A stretch of DNA of 64,000 nt from Prauserella shujinwangii (GCF_003001955.1 NZ_PVNH01000006.1:62001-126000); one strand, 5' to 3'; shown: positions 1 to 9,249, counted from the first letter of the stretch. Numbers and translations: made by a program. Notes: generated by a model not told the origin, from the letters alone.

Positions 1-1356
1 GTCCGCCAGCTGGACCGAGGGCGCCCGGCCGCCCGGCCATGTCGACGCCGTGATCGCGTTCCACCGCCACGGCGGAGGCGTGTCCTCGTCGTCCCGCCGG
101 ATCAGCGGCGAGGAGTAGCGGTATCCGAAGTGGATACCCAGATTGTCCATCTGGTACGTCTCGTGTTCCAGGAAGCCGGCGATGTGCTCGCGGCTCGCAC
201 CGTCGGCGACCAGGCGGGGAAAGCGCAGCCACACCTCGAGCAGGTTGGCGCACATCTCGCGGTTGAACAGGGCCACCGGGCGCCGCTCCCGCTCGTAGGA
301 GGCGGGCAGCCCGGGGCCGCCCCAGCCGTGGACCAGTGCGGCGAGCTTCCAGCCGAGGTCGACGGCATCGCCGATCCCGGTGTTCGCGCCGTGGCCACCG
401 GTGGGATAGAACTGGTGCGCGGCGTCGCCGGCCAGGAAGACCCGGCCGCTGCGGTAGGACTCGGACACCGCCAGCCGCCCCTCCCACTCGACCACGTCGA
501 GCACCTCGTCGACCCGGAAGTCCGCGCCGAGGCACTGGCGCATGTGGTCGACGGGATCGAGCGCCCGCACCCGGTCGTCGGCGAGGTGCACGGTGCCGGT
601 CCAGGTCGCGTCCTCGTCCCGGGACACCAGCGTCAGCCCGCCCGCGGCGATCGTCAGGAATGCCCTGCCGTGGCGCCGCAGCACCGGGTCGGTGCTGCGG
701 AAGTACACGTCGCGGTGCAGCGTGGTCGGTCCGTACTGCGCGACGGAGACGCCGAGGCGCTGCCGCACGGTGCTGTTCGCGCCGTCACACCCGGCGAGGT
801 AGCCGGCGCGCACCGACCGGTGCCCGGCGCCGCCGGTGGCCCGCAGCTCGACGGTGACGTCGTCGTCCCCTTCGCGAAGGTCGACAAGCTCCCACCCTTC
901 GCGGAAGTCCACCAGGTCGACCGAGCGCATCCGCTGGCGCAGGATGTCCTCGAGCAGGGAGCCCTGGACGCGCTGGTGCGCCTCCACCGGCACCGACCCG
1001 TCGTTGACGGACTCGATCCGGCGGGTCAGCTCGGCCGCCGACGGATAGTTCCACACCGCGATCGGCGGCTCCTGGAAGTCCCGGCTCCAGACGAAGTTGA
1101 ACGGGTGCCTCGGGTCGACGCCGCGCTCGCGGATCACCGTGGCCAGTCCGAGCCGCCGCAGGAACTCCATGCTGCGCCCGTTCAGGTAGTCCATCTTCGG
1201 GTGGCGGGACGGCCCGGTGGTCTTGTCCACCACCACGCTGCGCACACCGTGCCTGGCCAGTTCCAGTGCCAGCACCGCGCCCACGGGCCCGGCACCGGCG
1301 ACGACGACCGGAACCCGCTCGGATGTGCCGTGGCGCCGGCTTTCTCCCTCGTCCAT
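1..1356 (-). CDS. FAD-dependent aromatic monooxygenase (3' end beyond window)
   Basis: Group A flavin monooxygenase of the p-hydroxybenzoate hydroxylase/MhpA type, expected to hydroxylate an aromatic ring using NAD(P)H and O2. I read 452 codons without a stop, so the C-terminus lies outside the window. The start is an ATG at 1356 preceded by GGAGGG five bases upstream. A dinucleotide-binding motif (VVAGAGPVGAVLAL) lies near residues 17-30, and the second FAD motif (GDAAHQFYPTGGHGANTG) lies in the last third of the visible part. It is transcribed divergently from the aspartate kinase operon across a gap holding two copies of the cluster operator, so it is very likely a tailoring enzyme of this cluster. 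The substrate is unknown; an aminohydroxybenzoate is the natural guess. Confidence 0.85.
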   Translation of the reverse strand, partial: MDEGESRRHGTSERVPVVVAGAGPVGAVLALELARHGVRSVVVDKTTGPSRHPKMDYLNGRSMEFLRRLGLATVIRERGVDPRHPFNFVWSRDFQEPPIAVWNYPSAAELTRRIESVNDGSVPVEAHQRVQGSLLEDILRQRMRSVDLVDFREGWELVDLREGDDDVTVELRATGGAGHRSVRAGYLAGCDGANSTVRQRLGVSVAQYGPTTLHRDVYFRSTDPVLRRHGRAFLTIAAGGLTLVSRDEDATWTGTVHLADDRVRALDPVDHMRQCLGADFRVDEVLDVVEWEGRLAVSESYRSGRVFLAGDAAHQFYPTGGHGANTGIGDAVDLGWKLAALVHGWGGPGLPASYERERRPVALFNREMCANLLEVWLRFPRLVADGASREHIAGFLEHETYQMDNLGIHFGYRYSSPLIRRDDEDTPPPWRWNAITASTWPGGRAPSVQLAD

Positions 1357-1434
1357 GATCCCTCCAGGCGAACGGGTGATGCGGCGGATGATCCCGTCTC
1401 GCGCCGAGCATGCCGTTGCCCGGCCACCGAGCGC

Positions 1435-1498
1435 GTCCCGTTTTCACGTGATTCCGGGGCTTCGCCAGGCCCCGGCGAAGCTCACGTGAACACGGGAT
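1435..1498. promoter_or_regulatory. Paired operator-like inverted repeats between divergent operons
   Basis: Two 18-bp elements face each other in the gap between the monooxygenase and the aspartate kinase operon: GTCCCG-N6-CGTGAT at 1435-1452 and CTCACG-N6-CGGGAT at 1481-1498. Between them lies a GC-rich palindrome (GCTTCGCC/GGCGAAGC). Both match the element ATCACG-N6-CGTGAT found elsewhere in this cluster, one copy per divergent unit being the simplest reading. Binding by the cluster LuxR regulator is inference. Confidence 0.6.
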
Positions 1499-1571
1499 GC
1501 CGGGTGGCATGGCCTGCCCCCAGTCTGGACCTCGGTACTCGCGGCATCCGGGTGGACGAAGGAAGTCTGGC

Positions 1572-2828
1572 ATGGCACCGATAGTCCGTAAGTACGGTGG
1601 CAGCTCGCTCGCCACCGTCGGCCACGTCCGCCGGGTCGCCGACGCGGTGGCCCTGGCACACCGGCAGCGCGGGCCACTGGTCGTCGTGGTGTCCGCGATG
1701 GGCGACACCACCGACGAGCTGCTCTCGCTCGTCGACGAGGCAGGCGGCAGCCGCACCGAACGGGAGACCGACCAGCTGCTGGCCACCGGCGAGACGGTGT
1801 CCGCGGCCGTGCTGAGCACGGTGCTCGGTTCGCTCGGTGTGCCCGCCGTGTCCCTCACCGGCGCCCAGGCGGGGATCCGGGCCCGGGGCAAGCACGGCGA
1901 GGGGCTGATCGAGGCCGTCGACACCCGACGAGTCCTCGCCACCCTCCACAGTGGCCGGACCGCGGTGGTCACCGGCTTCCAGGGGGTGGATCGCGACGGC
2001 GACACGGTCACACTCGGGCGCGGGGGATCCGACACCACGGCCGTGGCGCTCGCCGCCACCCTCGGCGCCGACCGGTGCGAGATCCACACCGACGTCGATG
2101 GCGTGCTCACCGCCGATCCCCGGCTGGTCGGCGACGCCAGGGTACTGCCCGTCGTCGACTCCGGGGTGCTGACCGAGATGGCGTTCAGCGGCGCCAAGGT
2201 GCTGCACTCCCGCGCGGTCGAGCTGGCGGCGCTGCACGGCGTCGAGGTGCACGTGCGGTCGACCGTGCCACGGGGACACGGCACGGTGGTCCCGCCGGGA
2301 GCCGCCACGACCCCGAGCGTCGACGGCCTCGTGGCGATCGCCCATGACCGCAACGTCGCCCACGTCCTGCTCGACTTCGAGCGGGACAGCCCGGGCGGGG
2401 TGCCGGACGTGTTCGCGGTGCTGGCCGAGAACGCGATCCCGGTCGACATGGTGGCGCGATCGATGCCGGAGGAACCCGCGGTGAAGGTGGGGTTCACCAT
2501 CCGGTTCACCGACGTGGACGAGGTCGACGGCGTGTTGCGGAGCCGTTTCGCGAAGCTGGGCGCGCGGGTCCGCATCGACACCCGGGTAGGCAGGGTGTCG
2601 CTGATCGGCGACCGGCCCGCGGGCAGCGCACGGCACGCCGCGCGCCTGCTGCCCATCCTGTCCGCGGCGGACGTCCCGGTGAGCTGGCTCGCGGTCTCCC
2701 CGCTGAACACCGCCGTGCTCCTGCCCGCCGACCGGCTCGGCGACATCGTGCGGCTGCTGCACGACCAGTTCCGCCTCGGGCGCCAGCCCGAGGCGCCCCC
2801 GGCCCCGCGGTCGCTGAGCCACGCCTGA
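1572..2828 (+). CDS. Aspartate kinase (cluster-dedicated)
   Basis: Phosphorylates L-aspartate to aspartyl-4-phosphate, the first step toward aspartate semialdehyde. The 418-residue protein has the complete fold: KYGGSS at the N-terminus, VSAMGDTTDELL, the GRGGSDTTAVALAA loop, TDVDGVLTADPR, and a C-terminal pair of ACT domains. The ATG at 1572 is chosen because AAGGAAG lies seven bases upstream and the KYGG motif begins a few residues later. It is the first gene of a tightly packed operon and sits directly ahead of the GriI/GriH homologues, which need aspartate semialdehyde, so it probably supplies precursor, perhaps free of normal lysine/threonine feedback. No semialdehyde dehydrogenase is in the window, so that step must come from primary metabolism. 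Confidence 0.9.
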   Translation: MAPIVRKYGGSSLATVGHVRRVADAVALAHRQRGPLVVVVSAMGDTTDELLSLVDEAGGSRTERETDQLLATGETVSAAVLSTVLGSLGVPAVSLTGAQAGIRARGKHGEGLIEAVDTRRVLATLHSGRTAVVTGFQGVDRDGDTVTLGRGGSDTTAVALAATLGADRCEIHTDVDGVLTADPRLVGDARVLPVVDSGVLTEMAFSGAKVLHSRAVELAALHGVEVHVRSTVPRGHGTVVPPGAATTPSVDGLVAIAHDRNVAHVLLDFERDSPGGVPDVFAVLAENAIPVDMVARSMPEEPAVKVGFTIRFTDVDEVDGVLRSRFAKLGARVRIDTRVGRVSLIGDRPAGSARHAARLLPILSAADVPVSWLAVSPLNTAVLLPADRLGDIVRLLHDQFRLGRQPEAPPAPRSLSHA

Positions 2829-2868
2829 ACCGGACCGCATCCCCCACGCACGAAAGGACGGCCTCCGG

Positions 2869-3687
2869 ATGAACAACACCTTCGCCAAGCAGCTACGGCT
2901 GCGCCGGCTGTACCGGCACGGCGGCGGCAGGCTGCTGGTCGTACCGCTGGACCACTCGGTCAGCAACGGCCCGATCACGGGCCGCCGCAGCCTGAACGAG
3001 CTGGTCGGCAGCATCGCGACCAACGAGGTGGATGCGGTGGTGCTGCACAAGGGCAGCCTCCGCTACGTCGATCACCAGTGGTTCTCGCACACCTCGCTGA
3101 TCGTCCACCTCAGCGCCAGCACCAGGCACGCGCCGGATCCCGACGCCAAGTACCTCGTGTCCTCGGTCGAGGAGGCGCTCCGGCTGGGCGCGGACGCGGT
3201 GAGCGTGCACGTGAACCTCGGCTCGCTGGACGAGCGGCGGCAGATCGCCGACATGGCGGCGGTCGCCGACGCCTGCGACCGCTGGAACATGCCGCTGCTG
3301 GCGATGATCTACCCGCGCGGACCGAAGATCAGCGACCCGGGCAGCCCCGACCTGGTCTCGCACGCCACGTCACTCGCGGTGGATCTCGGCGCCGATCTCG
3401 TCAAGGCCCCGTATCCCGGGTCGGTCGAGGCGCTGACCGCGATCACCTCGTCCTGCCCGCTGCCGATGCTGGCCACCGGCGGTCCTCGCCTCCCGACGAC
3501 GGAGGCCCTGCTGGACTACGTCGACGACGTGCTCCACGGCGGTGGCGCCGGGGTGGCCATGGGCCGCAACGTGTTCCAGGCCGAGCACCCGGGCACGACG
3601 GCCCGGCTCATCGCACAGAGAATCCACAGTGGACCCGTCCCGTTCCTCGACGCGTCGTCGCGGGCGTCCGCCGCGCAACCCGCCTGA
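2869..3687 (+). CDS. griI: GriI-type C7 aldolase (2-amino-3,7-dideoxyheptulosonate synthase family)
   Basis: Class I aldolase of the DeoC/FbaB family, 272 residues. GriI joins aspartate semialdehyde to dihydroxyacetone phosphate to make the C7 precursor of 3-amino-4-hydroxybenzoate; the archaeal relatives make the dehydroquinate precursor. The PLDHSVSNGP motif (residues 26-35), Tyr148 in MIYPRG and the Schiff-base Lys179 in GADLVKAPYP are all present. The ATG at 2869 follows AAAGGA about ten bases upstream. It lies between the aspartate kinase and the GriH homologue, as expected for one linear pathway. Which of the two possible pathways it serves is inferred from the neighbours. Confidence 0.87.
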   Translation: MNNTFAKQLRLRRLYRHGGGRLLVVPLDHSVSNGPITGRRSLNELVGSIATNEVDAVVLHKGSLRYVDHQWFSHTSLIVHLSASTRHAPDPDAKYLVSSVEEALRLGADAVSVHVNLGSLDERRQIADMAAVADACDRWNMPLLAMIYPRGPKISDPGSPDLVSHATSLAVDLGADLVKAPYPGSVEALTAITSSCPLPMLATGGPRLPTTEALLDYVDDVLHGGGAGVAMGRNVFQAEHPGTTARLIAQRIHSGPVPFLDASSRASAAQPA

Positions 3688-3725
3688 CCCACGCCACATC
3701 CGATCCGACCGGAAGAAGGAACACC

Positions 3726-4832
3726 ATGAACAAACTCGCCTGGCTGGACATCCGTGGCCTCGGCCCGATCAAGGACGCCATCGTGGAGGAGGCGGTGCAC
3801 CAGCGGATCGACGCGATCGTCACCGACGACCTGGCCGACCTCGACGCGCTGCCGCCCACCGTCAAGCGGGTGTTCTTCCCGAGGGGTCAGTCACTGCCCG
3901 CCGACTTCGGTCCGGCCGACCTGGTCATCGTGGACCCGACGGAGCACCCCACCCCGGCCGAGCTGGCCACTCGCCACACCGGCACCGAGTTCGGCCGGTT
4001 CGTCGAGGTGGTCGACGCGCCGACGCTCGAGGACGCCTGCACGGCCGCGCGCGGCGAGCGGTGGACGCTGCTCAAGTTCCGCGACCCCACCAAGATCCCG
4101 CTCGAGATCGTCCTCGCCGCCGCGCACGCCGCCGAGGGCAGCCTCATCACCGAGGTCGCCGACGTCGAGGAGGCCGGGATCGTGTTCGGCGTGCTCGAGC
4201 ACGGCTCCGACGGCGTCATGCTGGCCCCCGGCAGCGTGGGCGCGCCGACCGCGCTCAAGCAGGCCGCCGAGACCACCTCACCGGACCTCGACCTCGTGCA
4301 CCTGGAGGTCACCGCGGTGACCCATGTCGGCATGGGCGAGCGGGCGTGCGTCGACACGTGCACGCACTTCCGTGAGGACGAGGGCATGCTCGTCGGCTCC
4401 TACTCCAAGGGGATGGTCCTGTGCGTCAGCGAGACGCACCCACTGCCCTACATGCCGACCCGGCCGTTCCGGGTCAACGCCGGGGCGATCCACTCCTACA
4501 CGCTCTCCGAGAACGGCCGCACCAACTACCTGAGCGAGCTTCGTTCGGGCAGCCGCGTCCAGGCCGTCGACGTCAAGGGCCAGACCAGGATGGTCGCCGT
4601 CGGCCGCGTCAAGATCGAGACCCGCCCGCTGCTGTCCGTCGACGCGGTCGCGCCCACCGGCGAGACGGTGAACCTGATCCTGCAGGACGACTGGCACGTC
4701 AGGGTGCTCGGCCCCGGTGGCGCGGTGCTCAACTCCACCGAGCTCAAACCGGGGGACGTCGTACTCGGCTACCTGCCGGACAAGGAACGGCACGTCGGCT
4801 ACCCGATCCACGAGTACTGCCTTGAGCAGTGA
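3726..4832 (+). CDS. griH: GriH-type 3-amino-4-hydroxybenzoate synthase (dehydroquinate synthase II family)
   Basis: A 368-residue member of the archaeal-type dehydroquinate synthase II family. In grixazone biosynthesis the homologue GriH converts the C7 product of GriI into 3-amino-4-hydroxybenzoic acid. Family hallmarks are visible: DTCTHFREDEGMLVGS near residue 220, FRVNAGAIHSYT, YLSELRSG, and VGRVKIETRPL in the C-terminal part. The ATG at 3726 follows GAAGGA. Length and motif order match full-length homologues. With the preceding two genes it forms a complete aspartate-to-aminohydroxybenzoate module once aspartate semialdehyde is available. A role in making dehydroquinate for the shikimate pathway is less likely in this context. 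Confidence 0.88.
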   Translation: MNKLAWLDIRGLGPIKDAIVEEAVHQRIDAIVTDDLADLDALPPTVKRVFFPRGQSLPADFGPADLVIVDPTEHPTPAELATRHTGTEFGRFVEVVDAPTLEDACTAARGERWTLLKFRDPTKIPLEIVLAAAHAAEGSLITEVADVEEAGIVFGVLEHGSDGVMLAPGSVGAPTALKQAAETTSPDLDLVHLEVTAVTHVGMGERACVDTCTHFREDEGMLVGSYSKGMVLCVSETHPLPYMPTRPFRVNAGAIHSYTLSENGRTNYLSELRSGSRVQAVDVKGQTRMVAVGRVKIETRPLLSVDAVAPTGETVNLILQDDWHVRVLGPGGAVLNSTELKPGDVVLGYLPDKERHVGYPIHEYCLEQ

Positions 4833-4845
4833 CCGGGAGGAACGG

Positions 4846-5607
4846 ATGTCTCCCGGTCGGATCATCGACTTCCACGCCCGGCTGGCGCCGCGGCCGCAGG
4901 CGCTGGACACGATGCTGGCCGCGATGGACACCGCGGGCATCGAACGGGCCGCGGTCTGTTCCGGTGGTGTGGTCGACCTCGACACACTCGCGACACACAT
5001 CCTGACCGGCGGGTTCGTGGAGTCCGATGCGGACAACGACGCCCTGCTGCGGGACTGCTCCCGCAGCGGCGGCCGGCTCATCCCCTTCTACTTCGGCAAC
5101 CCGCATCGCGGTGCCGACGACTACCGTTCCAGGGCGGCCGACTTCCGCGGCCTGGAGCTGTCGCCGTCGATCCACGGTGTCGCGCTCACCGACGAGCGCA
5201 ACATCGCCCTCGTCGAGGTCGCGGAGCAGGCGGGACACCCGGTGTACGTGGTGTGCATCGGGCGCTCCGGCTGCGACACGGCCGAGCTGGTGGCCCTCGC
5301 GCGCCGGTTTCCCCGCGTGCGGTTCGTGCTCGGCCACTGCGGGTTCATCGGCATCGACTTCCACGCGCTCAACCTGATCCGCGACGTCGAGCACATCTCG
5401 GCGGAGCTCTCCGGCTGCTACTGGGGCGTCGCCAGGGCGGCCGTGCGGCGCCTCGGCGCCGACCGGGTGCTGTTCGGCAGCGAGTACCCGTTGCAGCACC
5501 TGGAGGTCGAGCTGACCAAGCTGCGGGCGCTGGAGCTGGACGACGACCAGTTCCAGCGCATCACCCGGACCAACGCGGAACGGCTATTCAGCGAGGTGAG
5601 ATCGTGA
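4846..5607 (+). CDS. Amidohydrolase-superfamily protein, candidate benzoxazole-forming cyclase
   Basis: A 253-residue amidohydrolase_2-type TIM barrel. Start ATG at 4846 follows GGGAGG. The metal-site motifs look altered: the usual HxH after strand 1 reads DFHAR (His10, Arg12), the VLGHCG histidine is kept, and the usual GSDYP near the end reads GSEYP. It overlaps the next gene, an AMP-forming ligase, by four bases. In nataxazole biosynthesis an amidohydrolase (NatAM) works with a ligase (NatL2) to close the benzoxazole ring, so this pair is a candidate for the same reaction here. Assignment rests on family and context; an aminocarboxymuconate-type decarboxylase is the main alternative. Confidence 0.65.
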   Translation: MSPGRIIDFHARLAPRPQALDTMLAAMDTAGIERAAVCSGGVVDLDTLATHILTGGFVESDADNDALLRDCSRSGGRLIPFYFGNPHRGADDYRSRAADFRGLELSPSIHGVALTDERNIALVEVAEQAGHPVYVVCIGRSGCDTAELVALARRFPRVRFVLGHCGFIGIDFHALNLIRDVEHISAELSGCYWGVARAAVRRLGADRVLFGSEYPLQHLEVELTKLRALELDDDQFQRITRTNAERLFSEVRS

Positions 5608-6902
5608 CCGCCACCGTACTGCCACAGATCGGCGACTGGCACGACTTCGACGAACTGGCGGAGTTGCAGCGCAAGGAGCTTCCCCGGGTGCTCGAACGGG
5701 CTTCGGCGTCCCGGTTCTACCGGGACCGGCTCGCCGGCACCCCGGCGTCCGACTTCGGCTCCGTGCGGCCGACCACCAAGCAGGACCTGCGGGACAGCTA
5801 TCCGTTCGGCCTGCTCGCGGTGCCCAGGAGCGCACTCGCGACCTATCACGAGTCCAGCGGCACGGCCGGTCGGCCCACGCCCTCGTACTACACCGAGGCG
5901 GACTGGCTCGATCTCGCCGAGCGGTACGCCCGCAAGTGGATCGGCATCTCGGCCGAGGACACCTTCCTGGTCCGCACCCCCTACGCCCTGATGGTGACCG
6001 GGCACCTCGCGCAGGCCGGAGCGCGCCTGCACGGGGCGACGGTCGTCCCGGGCGACAACCGGTCGCTGGCCACGCCGTGCGCTCGCATCGTGCGGCTGCT
6101 TCACGACCTGGAGGTGACGCTGAGCTGGTCGATGGCGGCGGAGACGCTGCTGTGGGCGGCGAGCGCCCGCGAACTCGGCTACCGCCCCGGACGTGACTTC
6201 CCCGCGCTGCGGGCGCTGTTCGTCGGCGGCGACCCGGTCAGCCCGGCACGCCGCGCCCGGATCAGCCGGCTCTGGGGAGTGCCGGTCATCGAGGAGTACG
6301 GCTCGACCGAGGTCGGGAGCATGGCCGGTGAATGCCCCGAGGGCACACTGCACCTGTGGGCCGACCGGTTCCTGTTCGAGGTGTACGACCCCGGCACCGG
6401 CCGGATGGACCGGGAGGGCGTCGGCCAGCTCGTCGTGACCCCGTTGTTCCGGCAGGCGATGCCGCTCGTGCGGTACAACCAGGAAGACAACGTCGAGGTG
6501 TCCTATCGGGACTGTCGCTGCGGCTGGCGGCTGCCGACGGTGCGCATCCTCGGTCGCACGGCTTTCGGTTACCCCGTCGGGAACACCCGGATCACCCAGG
6601 ACCGGCTCGAGCAGCTGGTGTTCGCTCTCCCGGAGGACCGCGACGTGTTGTTCTGGCGGGCCAAGGCGCATCCCGACCGGCTCACGGTCGAGATCGAGGT
6701 GCCGTCCGAGCACCGCGACGTCACCTGCGCCGACCTCGTCCGCCTCATCGACGCGGAGCTGGGGGTGCCCTGCGACGTGCGGGGGCTGCCGCCCGGCACG
6801 CTCGTGCCGCGCGACGTCCTCGTCGGCAACCAGGACGTGGTCAAACCGCGAAGCCTCTTCGGTCCGGACGAGGACTGGAGCAAGGCGATCGTCTACCACT
6901 GA
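5604..6902 (+). CDS. AMP-forming acyl ligase (phenylacetate-CoA ligase family)
   Basis: A 432-residue adenylate-forming enzyme, normal length for the PaaK-like family. The GTG at 5604 overlaps the amidohydrolase stop codon. Adenylation motifs are in order: SSGTAGRPTP at residues 84-93, EEYGSTEVGS near 230-240, VRYNQEDNV in place of the YRTGD-type core, and a C-terminal GRTAFGYPVGN region. It should activate an aryl carboxylic acid, most plausibly 3-hydroxyanthranilate or 3-amino-4-hydroxybenzoate, as AMP ester or CoA thioester for coupling to the second unit. Translational coupling to the amidohydrolase supports a joint step. The carrier (CoA, hydroxyl or amine nucleophile) cannot be read from sequence. 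Confidence 0.82.
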   Translation: MTATVLPQIGDWHDFDELAELQRKELPRVLERASASRFYRDRLAGTPASDFGSVRPTTKQDLRDSYPFGLLAVPRSALATYHESSGTAGRPTPSYYTEADWLDLAERYARKWIGISAEDTFLVRTPYALMVTGHLAQAGARLHGATVVPGDNRSLATPCARIVRLLHDLEVTLSWSMAAETLLWAASARELGYRPGRDFPALRALFVGGDPVSPARRARISRLWGVPVIEEYGSTEVGSMAGECPEGTLHLWADRFLFEVYDPGTGRMDREGVGQLVVTPLFRQAMPLVRYNQEDNVEVSYRDCRCGWRLPTVRILGRTAFGYPVGNTRITQDRLEQLVFALPEDRDVLFWRAKAHPDRLTVEIEVPSEHRDVTCADLVRLIDAELGVPCDVRGLPPGTLVPRDVLVGNQDVVKPRSLFGPDEDWSKAIVYH

Positions 6903-6967
6903 GCCCCGCGCCGCCGTCCAGCACCACCGAACGCCACCGAACACCACCGAACGCAGTGAGGCTTGCC

Positions 6968-8143
6968 GTGCACCAGAAACTCGACGTCGCCGTCCTCGGC
7001 GGCGGGATAGCCGGGCTCACCGTGGCAGCGGCACTGTCCCGTGCCGGTGTCCGCTGTGAGGTCTTCGAACAGACCCGGCAGCTCAGCGAGGTCGGGGCGG
7101 GCGTCCAGATAGCGCCGAACGCCTCTCGGCTGCTGCACCGGCTCGGCCTGCGGCGCAGGCTCGGGCTCACCGCGCTCACCGTCGAGGCCATCGAGCTGCG
7201 CACCGGGCACGACGACCGGCTGGTCCGGCGGACTGTCCTCGGCCAGCGTTGCGAGCAGCTGTTCGACGCGCCGTACTACACGGTGCACCGCGCCGACCTG
7301 CACCAGGGCCTGCTGGACCTGCTACCCCCTGGCAACGTGCACCTGAACAGCAGGTGCGTCGGCGTGGCGGACGGGGCCGGTCACGCCACGGCCTGGTTCG
7401 AGGACGGCTCCTCCGTCGACGCCCCGGTGATCGTCGGTGCCGACGGTATCCACTCCGTGGTGCGGGAGAGCCTGGTCGCCGACGAGCCGAGGTTCTCCGG
7501 TCAGACGATCTACCGCGGCGTCGTCCCCGCCGACCGGCTGGACTTCCCCCCGGCCGAGCCGAAGGTCCGGCTCTGGCTCGGGCCCGACCGGCACTGCGTG
7601 TGCTACCCGGTGTCCGGCGGCAGGCAGTACAGCTTCGGCGCCACGATCCCGGCGGCCACGTGGCACGCCGAGTCGTGGTCGGCGACCGGTTCGGTGTCCG
7701 ACGTGGTCGCGGCCTACCGCGACTGGCATCCGGCCGTTCGGCGCCTCGTCGGGGCCGCCGACTCGGTGGGGGTGTGGGCCCTGCACGACCGCGACACGGT
7801 CGGCCACTGGTCCGGTGACCACATCACGCTGGTCGGCGACGCGGCCCACCCGATGTTGCCGTTCATGGCCCAGGGGGCCAACCAGGCGATCGAGGACGCC
7901 TTCACGCTGGTGGCCTGCCTTCGCCGGCACGGGCCGGGCAACGTGCGGGCCGCGTTGCGGCACTACGAGAGCCTGCGTCAGCCCCGCACCGACGCGATCC
8001 AGCGGATGTCCCGGGGCAACACGAAGAAGCTGCACCTGGACGACGGCGCCACGGCCGGCGGGTCCGCCCGCCCCGCGAACGAGGACGTGCTGGAGAAGGC
8101 CTGGCTCTACGACTACGACGCCGAAGCGGTGGTGGCCGCCTGA
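6968..8143 (+). CDS. FAD-dependent monooxygenase, salicylate hydroxylase type
   Basis: A 391-residue group A flavin monooxygenase. The dinucleotide fold VLGGGIAGLTVAAALSRAG lies at residues 9-27, a DG motif (VGADGIHSVVRESL) in the middle, and GDAAHPMLPFMAQGANQAIE near residue 295, the arrangement of salicylate 1-hydroxylase and related enzymes. The GTG at 6968 has GAGG six bases upstream. The 65-base gap before it holds three near-copies of ACCACCGAAC. Ring hydroxylation or decarboxylative hydroxylation of an aminohydroxybenzoate is likely: PtmB3 in platensimycin biosynthesis hydroxylates 3-amino-4-hydroxybenzoate in a comparable gene context. Position and timing of hydroxylation are unknown. 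Confidence 0.85.
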   Translation: MHQKLDVAVLGGGIAGLTVAAALSRAGVRCEVFEQTRQLSEVGAGVQIAPNASRLLHRLGLRRRLGLTALTVEAIELRTGHDDRLVRRTVLGQRCEQLFDAPYYTVHRADLHQGLLDLLPPGNVHLNSRCVGVADGAGHATAWFEDGSSVDAPVIVGADGIHSVVRESLVADEPRFSGQTIYRGVVPADRLDFPPAEPKVRLWLGPDRHCVCYPVSGGRQYSFGATIPAATWHAESWSATGSVSDVVAAYRDWHPAVRRLVGAADSVGVWALHDRDTVGHWSGDHITLVGDAAHPMLPFMAQGANQAIEDAFTLVACLRRHGPGNVRAALRHYESLRQPRTDAIQRMSRGNTKKLHLDDGATAGGSARPANEDVLEKAWLYDYDAEAVVAA

Positions 8144-8181
8144 CGTGCCGGGCAGACCGAGCCGGAAAGACCGTGGAGGAG

Positions 8182-9249
8182 ATGACCTTGTCTACCCAAG
8201 CAGGACAGTCCCCGATCGACGCGACGAAGGGAACCCCGCCGAGGCAGGTGCCGTTCGCCGAGATCGCCCCGCTGATGCGGCTCGCCGACATGCTCGCGCC
8301 GGTCGCGATCAGGGTGGCCGCCACACTCGGCCTCGCCGACCACATCGTGGCCGGCCGCACCGGCGTCGCCGAGCTCGCCGAGGTGACCGGTACGCATGCC
8401 CCGTCGCTGCGCCGGCTACTGCGGTTCCTGCACGCACGCGGGGTCTTCGCCGAGACCGCGGACGGCGAGTACCAGCTCACCGACCTCGCCCGGCCGCTGC
8501 GCTCCGGGCATCCCGCCGGGCTGCGGGAACGTTTCGACCTGGAGGGCCCGGTGGGCCGCGGTGACCTGTCCTTCATCCACCTGCTGGACAGCATCCGCAC
8601 CGGGAAACCGTCGTACGCGACGATGTACGGGCGCGGGTTCTGGGAGGACCTCGACGGCAGTCCGGAACGGGCGGCCGCGTTCGCGCGGATGCAGGCCGCG
8701 AACGTGAGCCAGGCCGGGATCGAGGACGCCTACGACTGGAGCGGTGTGCGCACCGTTGTCGACGTCGGCGGCGGCAACGGCGCGCTGCTGGCCAGGATCC
8801 TGCTTGCCAACGAGCACGTCCACGGCACGGTCGTCGACCTGCCGAGCACCGTGCGCGGCGCGGAGGAGAACCTGGTGGCGCTCGGGCTGGCGGAACGCTG
8901 CCCGGTGGTCGCGGGCAGCTTCTTCGACCCCCTCCCCGCTGGTGCCGACGTCTACCTGCTGTCGAAGATCCTCCACGACTGGGACGACGACGCGGCGGTC
9001 CGCATTCTCCGCCGGTGCGCCGAAGCCACCGGCCCGCGCGGCAAGGTGCTCATCGCGGAGATCGTGCCCTCCGGCACCGAGGCGGATCCCTCGTTCACCT
9101 ACCTCGACCTGCACATGCTGGTCTACTTCGGTGGGAAGGAAAGGACGCTCCCGGAGTTCGAGGAACTGGCAGGGCGAGCCGGACTGAGCGTCCAGCGCGT
9201 GCTGCCCGCCCACTGGGGCAACGCGGTCCTGGAGTGCGTACCGCGTTGA
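8182..9249 (+). CDS. SAM-dependent O-methyltransferase (acetylserotonin/DnrK type)
   Basis: A small-molecule methyltransferase of about 355 residues. An N-terminal winged-helix dimerisation domain (VAATLGLADHIVAG, LRRLLRFLHARGVF) is followed by the SAM-binding fold with VVDVGGGNGALLARIL as motif I and SKILHDWDDDAAVRIL, whose His is the usual catalytic base. It probably methylates a phenolic hydroxyl or the carboxylate of the product. The start is uncertain: GTG 8173, ATG 8182 and TTG 8188 all lie around one GGAGGAG stretch. It ends the aspartate-kinase-led operon and is followed by a strong inverted repeat. Confidence 0.88.
   Translation: MTLSTQAGQSPIDATKGTPPRQVPFAEIAPLMRLADMLAPVAIRVAATLGLADHIVAGRTGVAELAEVTGTHAPSLRRLLRFLHARGVFAETADGEYQLTDLARPLRSGHPAGLRERFDLEGPVGRGDLSFIHLLDSIRTGKPSYATMYGRGFWEDLDGSPERAAAFARMQAANVSQAGIEDAYDWSGVRTVVDVGGGNGALLARILLANEHVHGTVVDLPSTVRGAEENLVALGLAERCPVVAGSFFDPLPAGADVYLLSKILHDWDDDAAVRILRRCAEATGPRGKVLIAEIVPSGTEADPSFTYLDLHMLVYFGGKERTLPEFEELAGRAGLSVQRVLPAHWGNAVLECVPR

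Noticed and set aside
130-1584. Plus-strand open frame of 484 codons at the left end
   Set aside because: It is antisense to the flavin monooxygenase, which has intact FAD motifs in the minus frame.
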